Shown: positions 24,380 through 31,222 of the stretch, one piece after another
How the letters are laid out: each line of letters begins with the position of its first letter
Numbering within the stretch: position 1 is the stretch's first letter
NCBI RefSeq assembly: GCF_002979475.1
Contig: NZ_PCOY01000001.1
Location: 372,001-436,000 of the forward strand
Reading direction: 5' to 3'
Length of the DNA: 64,000 nucleotides
DNA from: Microbacterium sp. MYb62
GTDB taxonomy: Bacteria > Actinomycetota > Actinomycetes > Actinomycetales > Microbacteriaceae
Position numbers and translations under genes: made by a program
Notes under the pieces: generated by a model
Seen by the model: the letters and a program-made list of their open reading frames with translations, nothing else
Told to the model about the DNA's origin: nothing
Database searches by the model: none

Positions 24380-25648
24380 ATGGCCACTCCCCGCACGATC
24401 GGCTCCGTCACCGAGCGGCTGTCGAACGCGCTCCAGGAGCGATCCGAACGGGTGCGCGCCGCTCTCGGCTCCCCGTTGCGCACCACCAGGACGACCGTCG
24501 TGGTGGGCCGCCTGCTCGGAGCCGCATTCCTCATCTGCTTCCTCACCGGGATCTACAGCAATCTGCTGCAGAGCCCGCTGCCGTGGCTCTCCCCGCCGCC
24601 GGGGCCCGCCCACCTCTACGCGTGGACGCAGGGGACGCACGTGGTCGTCGGTGCGATGCTCATCCCGCTGCTGCTGGCCAAGCTCTGGGTCGTGTTCCCC
24701 CAGCTCTTCACGTGGCCTCCGGTTCGGAGCCTTCCGCACCTTCTGGAGCGCGCGAGCCTGGCGATCCTCGTCGCCACCGCCCTGATGGAGCCGATCACCG
24801 GAGTGCTCAACGCCCTGAAGTGGTATCCCTGGGACTTCTCCTTCCGCCGCACGCACTTCGCACTCGCGTGGGTGCTCATCGGAGCGATGATCGTGCACAT
24901 CGCGGTCCACCTGCCGGCGATCATCCGCGCCTGGCGGAGCGGCGGTCCCGGCGACGACCGAGAACCGGTACAGGACCAGACTCCGGAACAGGATCGGACC
25001 GAGACCAGGGACCGGCACCAGACCTCGGAGGAAGCCGGCGCGCCGAAGACGACCGCCGTCTCCCGACGCCGGTTCCTCGGTGTCGTCGGGGGCGCATCCG
25101 CACTGACCGGTGTTGCCGCGCTCGCACACGCGGTCGCCCCGATCGGCCCGTTCAGCCTGAAGGAGCCCCGGGCGCGCGTGTCCGCTGCGCAAGGGGTCAC
25201 GGTCAACCGCTCGGCCCGACAGGCCGAGGTGACCGACCTCGCGAGCGACCCCGGATGGATGCTGCGTCTCGGAGCCGGCGAAGGAGCACTCGCCCTCGCG
25301 CGCGCCGATCTCGAAGCTCTCCCGCAGCGGACCGAAGTGCTGCCCATCGCCTGCGTCGAGGGATGGACGATCGACGCGACCTGGACGGGCGTGCGTCTCC
25401 GGGACCTTCTGGATCTGGGCGGAATGCCCGAGGAGGCGACGATCCGTCTGCGCAGCCTGCAGCGCCGCGGCGCTTTTCGGGAGACGACCATGCCGGCCGC
25501 CTACGCCCGTGATCCGCGCACCCTGATCGCCCTGCGCCTGAACGGGGAGCCGCTGGACCTCGACCACGGGTATCCCGCACGGGTCATCGCTCCTGGACGA
25601 CCAGGAGTGCTCCAGACGAAGTGGCTCACCTCCATCGAGGTGGCCTGA
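24380..25648 (+). CDS. Molybdopterin-dependent oxidoreductase fused to a cytochrome-b-like membrane domain
   Basis: 422 residues. Residues 40-185 hold four transmembrane helices with His87, His159, His173 and His177 as possible haem ligands, like a small cytochrome b. A polar linker (190-226) leads to an internal twin-arginine motif SRRRFLG and hydrophobic stretch, then the sulfite-oxidase-fold molybdenum domain with ligand Cys325 in LPIACVEGWT. The layout resembles MsrP and its haem partner joined in one chain. It might act on thioether or sulfoxide groups outside the membrane, which fits the methylthio-sugar context. CATACT lies 6 bases before the ATG, so the mRNA is probably leaderless. 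Confidence 0.82.
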   Translation: MATPRTIGSVTERLSNALQERSERVRAALGSPLRTTRTTVVVGRLLGAAFLICFLTGIYSNLLQSPLPWLSPPPGPAHLYAWTQGTHVVVGAMLIPLLLAKLWVVFPQLFTWPPVRSLPHLLERASLAILVATALMEPITGVLNALKWYPWDFSFRRTHFALAWVLIGAMIVHIAVHLPAIIRAWRSGGPGDDREPVQDQTPEQDRTETRDRHQTSEEAGAPKTTAVSRRRFLGVVGGASALTGVAALAHAVAPIGPFSLKEPRARVSAAQGVTVNRSARQAEVTDLASDPGWMLRLGAGEGALALARADLEALPQRTEVLPIACVEGWTIDATWTGVRLRDLLDLGGMPEEATIRLRSLQRRGAFRETTMPAAYARDPRTLIALRLNGEPLDLDHGYPARVIAPGRPGVLQTKWLTSIEVA

Positions 25649-25875
25649 TGCGTTACATCCGTCCTGCGCTGATCGTCGCCGGGGGCCTCGGGCTCGCCTG
25701 GGGCGGCTGGCTCCTCCTCTCGACGCAGTCCGTCGACCAGCTGCTCAGCGTCGTACTCTGGCTCGTCGCCGTGGTCGTGGTGCACGACGGGCTCCTGGCC
25801 GCGATCAGCGCCGCGCACCACCGGCGGGCCGGACGTCGTTCACGCCCGGCGGAGCCGGACGAACGCACGTCCTGA
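25648..25875 (+). CDS. Small membrane protein (75 aa) coupled to the oxidoreductase
   Basis: The start overlaps the oxidoreductase stop by one base (TGATG), so the two are translationally coupled. Two hydrophobic helices (about residues 5-25 and 30-55) are followed by a basic, probably cytoplasmic tail. It could be a small subunit or assembly partner of the molybdoenzyme, but no family is recognised. Its last 36 bases overlap the end of the convergent methyltransferase gene. Confidence 0.7.
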   Translation: MRYIRPALIVAGGLGLAWGGWLLLSTQSVDQLLSVVLWLVAVVVVHDGLLAAISAAHHRRAGRRSRPAEPDERTS

Positions 25876-26505
25876 CACCGTCCAGCTCTCGACGAGGTCG
25901 AGCGCGGAGCCGTGCAGCCGACGACGCAGCGCCGCGGCCCCGATGTCGTACCAGGGGAATGCCGAGCTCGATCGTCCGTCGTCGTCGACCACCGTGGCCA
26001 CGAAGCCGCGATCGACGTGAGGATCCGGATCGACCTCGGCGAGGATGCTGCCGAGCGGCGTGATGATCTCGGCGCAGCGCTCGAGCAGCACCGCGGGCGA
26101 CCCGCCGATGCCGATGTTGCCGTCGAGGAGGAGAAGCGTCTCCCATGCGCCCTCCTGAGGGAGCGCGTCGAACACCGACAGCTGCAATGCCGGTAGCCCC
26201 CGTTCCCGCGCGTGTTCGACAGCCGTTCGAGAGACGTCCACCCCGAGACTGAGCTGCCCCGAGCGGATCGCCGCATGCAGGATCCGCCCCGGTCCGCAGC
26301 CCACATCGAGCACCGGACCTCTGATCTTCGAGATCACCGAGTCGTCGGCGGCGTCGGCAGCGGCGAGGAATCGGCCGATCTCGACGCGACGCTCACCCCC
26401 TGCCGCCACCTCGACCAACCGCAGCACCCCGCCTCCGTTACGCAGCGCGACGTCGTACGGGGCGTCGCCGCCCGCGCCGAAGTGCGCCGTCGCCGGAGCG
26501 CTCAT
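25840..26505 (-). CDS. Class I SAM-dependent methyltransferase
   Basis: 221 residues. Motif I is GPVLDVGCGPGRILHA (about residues 63-78), followed by an acidic residue at the end of beta-2 (LGVDVSRTA). It overlaps the DUF2064 gene by 4 bases and is the last of the GT2-DUF2064-methyltransferase operon. The substrate is unknown. In the proposed pathway it could methylate a sugar, sulfur or lipid carrier group. Confidence 0.82.
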   Translation of the reverse strand: MSAPATAHFGAGGDAPYDVALRNGGGVLRLVEVAAGGERRVEIGRFLAAADAADDSVISKIRGPVLDVGCGPGRILHAAIRSGQLSLGVDVSRTAVEHARERGLPALQLSVFDALPQEGAWETLLLLDGNIGIGGSPAVLLERCAEIITPLGSILAEVDPDPHVDRGFVATVVDDDGRSSSAFPWYDIGAAALRRRLHGSALDLVESWTVSGRAFVRLRRA

Positions 26506-27194
26506 GAGGCACCGGCTTCGAGGTCGACGCCCAGCTCAGGCAGAAGGCGGGCGAGGTGTCCACCTGCCGGCAGCACCGATGCCACCTCGCGCAACGAGGC
26601 GAGGTCGTCGATGTCCATCAAGGGCGGTGCGGAGGCGGTTCTGAGCCAGGCACCGACCAGGCGCTCGCGCTGCCGCAGGCCGGTGTCCGGTGCCGACATC
26701 GGAACTCCGCGCACCAGATCACCGCGCGGACGTCCGCCGAGTCGCTCCCGCGGCAGGTCGTCGAGGCCCAGCAGCCAGAAACCGCCGTCCTCGGCCGGAC
26801 CGAACCAGGCATCGACATCGTCCGGCCAGTCGTCGGCGACGGCGCGCAGGAGCAACGGATCCACCTGGGGCGTGTCCATGCCGATCAGCAGGACACGGCC
26901 GGTGCAGGAGTCCAGCGCCGCGGCGATCCGATCGTCCAGCCCTCCCTCGACCTGCGGGATCGAGTCGAAGCCGGCGGGGAGTGCGATCTCGCCCTGCGCG
27001 CAGACGACGACCGGCAGTCCGGTCGCGCCGACGGCGGCGAGAGTGTCGGCGAGGCTCGCCTCCGCGATCCTCGCCGCATCCTCCAGCGTGAATGGAGGAT
27101 GCAGACGCGTCTTCACCCGCCCTGGCACGCATTCCTTGGCCATCACGACGATCGTCGTCGTCTTCGTGTTCGTGTCCGTGTCCGTGTCGTTCAT
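26502..27194 (-). CDS. DUF2064 / TIGR04282-like sugar nucleotidyl- or glycosyltransferase
   Basis: 230 residues with a GT-A-like fold. Family motifs are VMAKECVPGRVKTRL at the N-terminus, LLIGMDTPQV and FGPAEDGGFWLLGL in the middle. The family is often labelled arsenosugar biosynthesis glycosyltransferase, and its fold also resembles nucleotidyltransferases such as CofC. From memory the M. tuberculosis homologue at the corresponding locus is Rv0540. Here it may activate a pentose-1-phosphate. The first residues alternate Asp and Thr (DTDTDTNTKTTT) from a hexanucleotide repeat. It overlaps both neighbours by 4 bases. Confidence 0.8.
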   Translation of the reverse strand: MNDTDTDTNTKTTTIVVMAKECVPGRVKTRLHPPFTLEDAARIAEASLADTLAAVGATGLPVVVCAQGEIALPAGFDSIPQVEGGLDDRIAAALDSCTGRVLLIGMDTPQVDPLLLRAVADDWPDDVDAWFGPAEDGGFWLLGLDDLPRERLGGRPRGDLVRGVPMSAPDTGLRQRERLVGAWLRTASAPPLMDIDDLASLREVASVLPAGGHLARLLPELGVDLEAGAS

Positions 27195-27853
27195 GCGAAC
27201 CTCCGCAGGGCGCTGCGCATGTCGACGACGGCGGTCACGGTGCCCCGGACGGTACCCGTGACCTTCGATCGTCCGAGTCGCGGACGGTAGTCCACGTCGA
27301 CCTCGTCGATCCGCAGACCCTCCTTCCCGGCGCGGAGCAGCAGCTCGAGCGGGTAGCCGCTGCGGCGATCCTCCAGGCCGAGGGCGAGAAGCTGCTCGCG
27401 GCGTCCGGCACGGAAGGGGCCGAGGTCATGCAGAGCGAGGCCGGTGCGCCGGCGCACCATCCCGAGAAGAGCAGCATTCGCGAAGCGTGCGTGCACGGGC
27501 CACGACGCCGCGCTCGTGACTCTGCGCCGCCCGAAGACGAGGTCGCTCTCGCCGCGATGGACAGGCCCCGCGACCCGATCGAGCTGACCGAGGTCGAAAG
27601 AGCCGTCGGCATCGCAGAATGCGACGACCGATGCGGTGGCGGCGCAGAGGCCGGCGTGCACCGCGGCACCGTAGCCGCGCTGGTGCGCCTCGACGACCAG
27701 AGCACCCGCGGCACGTGCGACCTCCGCCGAGCCGTCCGTCGAGCCGTTGTCCACCACGATCGCCCTGGCTCCCTGCGGAAGCGCGGCGAGCACACCGGGC
27801 AACGCCTCCGCCTCGTCGAGGCACGGCAGGACGACATCGGTGCGGAATCTCAT
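27191..27853 (-). CDS. Family 2 glycosyltransferase, probable polyprenyl-phosphate sugar synthase
   Basis: 220 residues. GT-A motifs are VVLPCLDEAEALPGVL, VVDNGSTDGSAEVA and the metal-binding DADGSFD; LHDLGPFRAGRR and VDYRPRLGRSKVTGT complete a dolichyl-phosphate-mannose-synthase-like chain without C-terminal helices. It should move a sugar from a nucleotide to a polyprenyl phosphate for a membrane transferase. By position it corresponds to M. tuberculosis Rv0539, which I recall as the methylthioxylose-phosphodecaprenol synthase MtxS. TAGCGT (27860-27865) lies 6 bases before the ATG, so the operon mRNA is probably leaderless. Confidence 0.83.
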   Translation of the reverse strand: MRFRTDVVLPCLDEAEALPGVLAALPQGARAIVVDNGSTDGSAEVARAAGALVVEAHQRGYGAAVHAGLCAATASVVAFCDADGSFDLGQLDRVAGPVHRGESDLVFGRRRVTSAASWPVHARFANAALLGMVRRRTGLALHDLGPFRAGRREQLLALGLEDRRSGYPLELLLRAGKEGLRIDEVDVDYRPRLGRSKVTGTVRGTVTAVVDMRSALRRFA

Positions 27854-27897
27854 ACCCCGACGCTAGGGATCGAGGACTGCTCCGACCCCCGCCAACT

Positions 27898-27949
27898 CCT
27901 TACGAACCGAGGAAGGATGCCGGGAACAGCCGGATTCCTCGCGAGGAAG
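27898..27949. promoter_or_regulatory. Possible response-regulator sites between the glycosyltransferase and the two-component system
   Basis: CCTTAC (27898-27903) lies 33 bp upstream of the glycosyltransferase -10, matching the 32 bp seen on both sides of the dyad at 24294-24336. Nearby are two direct copies of CGAGGAAG (27908-27915 and 27942-27949, 34 bp apart) and a perfect 14-base palindrome TTCCTCGCGAGGAA (27935-27948) close to the response-regulator promoter. Regulatory function is inferred from recurrence. Confidence 0.45.
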
Positions 27950-27975
27950 AAGTCCCGCGAACCTACGATGGGACC

Positions 27976-28695
27976 ATGTCCCCGCCCTTGTCCGACTCGC
28001 CCGAGTTCGCGGATCGTCGCGTCCTCGTGATCGAAGACGACGCGACCGTCTCCGAGATCGTGCGCACCTACCTGCAGGCCGCCTCCTACATCGTCGACGT
28101 CGCCACCGACAGCTTCGCCGGACTCGCCGCCGTCGCCACCGGCTCCCCTGATCTCGTCGTGCTCGACCGGATGCTGCCGGGCATCGACGGTTCCGAGGTC
28201 TGTCGCCGTATCCGTGCCGGCTCCTCCGTACCGATCATCATGCTCACCGCGCTCGGCTCCGAGGACGACCGCATCGACGGTCTGGAGGCGGGTGCCGACG
28301 ACTACGTCGTCAAGCCCTTCTCCCCCAAGGAACTGGTGCTGCGGGTCAACTCGGTGCTGCGACGGAGCCTGCCGGAATTCGCGCGCGAGGCGCCGTTCCA
28401 GCTCGGGCCCTTCCACCTCGATCCTTCGGCCCGCATCGCGACGAAGCACGGCGCTCCGCTCGAGCTCTCGGTGCGCGAGTTCGATCTCTTCGCGTTCCTC
28501 CTCAAGCACCCGCGGCAGACGTTCGACCGCCCGACGCTGCTGCGAAGCGTGTGGGGCTGGGAGATCGGCGACCTGTCGACGGTGACCGTGACCACCCGCC
28601 GCCTCCGCGAGAAGATCGAGGAGGATCCGGGCAACCCGACGGTGCTCGTCACGGTGTGGGGCGTCGGCTACCGCCTCGAGTGGGGGCCCGCCTGA
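27976..28695 (+). CDS. OmpR-family response regulator
   Basis: 239 residues. The receiver domain has the acidic pair in VIEDDATV, phospho-acceptor Asp64 in LVVLDRMLPG and Lys in VVKPFSP. The C-terminal winged helix includes FDLFAFLLKHPRQTFDRPTLL and TTRRLREKIEEDP. TACGAT (27964-27969) lies 6 bases before the ATG, so the mRNA is probably leaderless. It is divergent from the glycosyltransferase operon and 1-base coupled to its sensor kinase. It is the natural candidate regulator of the cluster at 20.9-27.9 kb. Confidence 0.92.
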   Translation: MSPPLSDSPEFADRRVLVIEDDATVSEIVRTYLQAASYIVDVATDSFAGLAAVATGSPDLVVLDRMLPGIDGSEVCRRIRAGSSVPIIMLTALGSEDDRIDGLEAGADDYVVKPFSPKELVLRVNSVLRRSLPEFAREAPFQLGPFHLDPSARIATKHGAPLELSVREFDLFAFLLKHPRQTFDRPTLLRSVWGWEIGDLSTVTVTTRRLREKIEEDPGNPTVLVTVWGVGYRLEWGPA

Positions 28696-29843
28696 TGCCT
28701 GTCGCCGACGTCGCCGCGATCGCCGGCATCGCGTTGATCAGCGCACTGCTGGTCGGCGTGCTCGGTGTGATCGCACTATGGCTGCTTCGTCGACGCTCAC
28801 TCATGCTGCAGTTGTGCGTCGTCATCCTGGCCGTCGTGCTCGCGTTCGCGACGGGCGTGCTCGCCGTCGCCGAAGCCATGTACATCTCGCCCCACGACCT
28901 CCTCGTGGTCGTCGTGGTGACCGCGATCTCGGCCGTCGTCGCGCTGGCCGTGGCCGTCGTGCTCGCCATGCAGCTGCTGCGCGGAGTGCGCTCGCTCCAG
29001 AAGCTGACGCACTCGGTGGGCGACGGCGAGCGCCTCGACGCCACGGGCTCGCTCGCCGTGAACGCGGACTTCGCCCGGGTAGCCGAGGAACTCGTCACCA
29101 CGAGCGAGCGACTCGCGGCAGCCAGGGACGAGGTGCAGCTCCTCGATCGGTCGCGGCGTGAACTGATCGCGTGGATCTCGCATGACCTGCGCAGCCCGCT
29201 CGCCGGGCTGCGGGCGATGACGGAGGCTCTCGACGACGGGATGGCCGACGATCCTGCGCGATTCCACCGCCAGATGCGCCGCCAGGTCGACCACATGACG
29301 GATCTGGTCGACAGCCTCTTCCAACTTTCCAAGATCACCTCGGGGACCCTCGTGCTCCGCCCGGAGCCGATGTCGCTCCACGATCTGGTCAGCGATGCCG
29401 TCGCCGAACTGGCCCCGGTCGCTCAGGCGCGCAGCATCTCGGTGATCGAGCGCACGAGCCCGGAGCACACGATCGTCGGCGACGCCAGAGAGCTCGCCCG
29501 CGTGATGATGAATCTCCTCGCGAACGCGATCGAGCACACCCCGACCGGGGGGACGATCCGCATCAGCACCGCCCGCGAGAACGAGGTGATGCTGCTGTCG
29601 GTGGAGGACTCCGGCATCGGCATCGCGCATGCCGACCTCGACCGCGTGTTCGAACCCGGCTGGCGTGGCACCGACGCCCGAACGCCGGGTGCCGGCATCC
29701 ACGGTGCCAGCGGGGCGGGGCTCGGCCTCGCCATCGCCCGCGGCATCGTCGAGGCGCACGACGGCGTGATCAGCGCCCACCAGGCCGACGTCGGGTCTCG
29801 CTTCGACATCCGTCTGCCCGCCTCGCTGGCGTCGGCGCCCTAG
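28695..29843 (+). CDS. Sensor histidine kinase
   Basis: 382 residues. Two or three transmembrane helices in the first 95 residues leave almost no outer loop, so it probably senses a membrane or intramembrane signal. A HAMP-like linker precedes the dimerisation helix with His163 in ELIAWISHDLRSPLAG. The ATPase domain shows NLLANAIEHT, DSGIGIA and GAGLGLAIARG. The start overlaps the response-regulator stop by one base (TGATG). Confidence 0.92.
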   Translation: MPVADVAAIAGIALISALLVGVLGVIALWLLRRRSLMLQLCVVILAVVLAFATGVLAVAEAMYISPHDLLVVVVVTAISAVVALAVAVVLAMQLLRGVRSLQKLTHSVGDGERLDATGSLAVNADFARVAEELVTTSERLAAARDEVQLLDRSRRELIAWISHDLRSPLAGLRAMTEALDDGMADDPARFHRQMRRQVDHMTDLVDSLFQLSKITSGTLVLRPEPMSLHDLVSDAVAELAPVAQARSISVIERTSPEHTIVGDARELARVMMNLLANAIEHTPTGGTIRISTARENEVMLLSVEDSGIGIAHADLDRVFEPGWRGTDARTPGAGIHGASGAGLGLAIARGIVEAHDGVISAHQADVGSRFDIRLPASLASAP

Positions 29844-29921
29844 ATCGTCGTAGCGGAGCGCCCGGTCGAGGATCCGTGGTGTCCCCGGGAACGGCCGAGG
29901 GAAGGCCCCGAACCTCGGGCG

Positions 29922-30269
29922 TCAGGCGGCTTGCTTGACTCCGATGACGACCCCGTCCGGAGCGGTGACGTATCCGACTCTTCCGACGCCGGGGAGGTCG
30001 TGCAACTCTCCCCTCTCACCGCCCGCGCCCTCGACGGCGGCGAGGGTGACCTCGATGTCGTCGACCGCGATCCAGAGGATCGTGCTCTGACCCTGGTAGC
30101 GGCGATCCATGATCGCGGCGTCGATACCGGTGCCGGATCCTGTTCTGGCGGTCAGGTAACCGGGCAGGTGCGGAGACGGCTCCGACACCCACCCGAAGGC
30201 GCGGGCATAGAACTCGGCGGCCGCGGCCGGATCGGTGCTGGTCACTTCGATGTGCATGATGTTTCCCAT
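29922..30269 (-). CDS. VOC (glyoxalase/bleomycin-resistance fold) protein
   Basis: 115 residues with one VOC module: MHIEVTSTDPAAAAEFYARAFGW at the start and GRVGYVTAPDGVVIGVKQ at the end. Such proteins use a metal site for diverse small-molecule reactions or bind ligands without catalysis; which applies here is not known. TAGCCT (30276-30281) lies 6 bases before the ATG, indicating a leaderless mRNA. It follows the AraC-type regulator on the same strand with a 47-base gap. Confidence 0.82.
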   Translation of the reverse strand: MGNIMHIEVTSTDPAAAAEFYARAFGWVSEPSPHLPGYLTARTGSGTGIDAAIMDRRYQGQSTILWIAVDDIEVTLAAVEGAGGERGELHDLPGVGRVGYVTAPDGVVIGVKQAA

Positions 30270-30316
30270 ACGGCAAGGCTAGGAAGAGCGGGTTCCGCGG
30301 GGCTTGAAGAAATCGG

Positions 30317-31096
30317 TCAGTCCTGCGCCATCAGACGGGCGATCCCGTCGTACCGATGACGGAATGCGGTCACCGTCATCCCCGTGAATCTCGTGAACTC
30401 GCGCGATGCATGGGGCTGGTCCGCGTACCCGGCAATGGCGGCGAGGAGCGCCGCCGGCTCGCGGTCGGCACGTTCGAGCAGGCGATCGGTGAAGGCACGA
30501 TGGCGCATCACCTGGATGTACTGCTTCGGAGAGAGGCCGACGAGGTCGCGGAAGGCGCGGTACAGCGTCGATGAGGAGACCGCCAGAGCCACACGGAGTT
30601 CCTTCACCACGGCGACCGAGGGGTCGGCGTCGATCTGCCGGACGGCTTCGGGAAGGACTTCTGCGAAGGACGGATCCTTCCGCGCGAACTCGCCAAGCCA
30701 GCGGTCGAGTTCGTCGGCTGGATCCCCTCGAAGGCGGCTCTTGTCCGGGAGCGGGCCGATGGCATCGACCACCTGAGCGGGCTGTGTCGGGGCCTCGGGG
30801 AACAGCGACCTCGCACCCCACGGCGTGAATTGGATGCCGACGTAGTGCGAGTCACCTTCCTGCTCGATCACGAACGGCTCGACTCCCACGGGAAGATAGA
30901 CGTTCGCGTTCCTCGTCGAAGGTCCCCCTGCCGCGAAGCGCCGTCCCGGTGTGCCGAGGCAGAACTGCACGGTCGCTCGCCCGTTCGGGACGAGCACGGC
31001 ACGCAGTGCGCCCGGGGGCGCGGGTGCCGTCACCGACCAGTAGTGTTCGACGAAACCCGAGAGGCGTGTCGCCGGTGCGTGCCGCGTGTACCTCAC
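30317..31096 (-). CDS. AraC-family transcriptional regulator
   Basis: 259 residues. The N-terminal domain (FVEHYWSVTAPAPPG, PNGRATVQFCLG, HYVGIQFTPWGARSLF) is of the DUF6597-like sensory type. The C-terminal AraC HTH pair includes LAVSSSTLYRAFRDLVGLSPKQYIQ and FTRFTGMTVTAFRHRY. GTG start with a strong AGGAGGTGAA ribosome site. The target may be the following VOC gene; effector unknown. Confidence 0.85.
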   Translation of the reverse strand: MRYTRHAPATRLSGFVEHYWSVTAPAPPGALRAVLVPNGRATVQFCLGTPGRRFAAGGPSTRNANVYLPVGVEPFVIEQEGDSHYVGIQFTPWGARSLFPEAPTQPAQVVDAIGPLPDKSRLRGDPADELDRWLGEFARKDPSFAEVLPEAVRQIDADPSVAVVKELRVALAVSSSTLYRAFRDLVGLSPKQYIQVMRHRAFTDRLLERADREPAALLAAIAGYADQPHASREFTRFTGMTVTAFRHRYDGIARLMAQD

Positions 31097-31222
31097 TTCA
31101 CCTCCTTCTGTGCGGGGCCGTCCTCGACACTTCCGAGGGCCGCCGGTTCATGCTCCCACCTCCCGTCCGGATCGGGTGCTGAACGACGTGGCGCTCCACG
31201 CCGATTCGCGGGAAGCTGAGGC

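Noticed and set aside
20893..27853. Arsenosugar biosynthesis, suggested by the DUF2064 family label
   Set aside because: No ArsM-like arsenite methyltransferase or radical-SAM partner is recognised, and the gene set fits the methylthio-pentose locus of mycobacteria better. It is not fully excluded.
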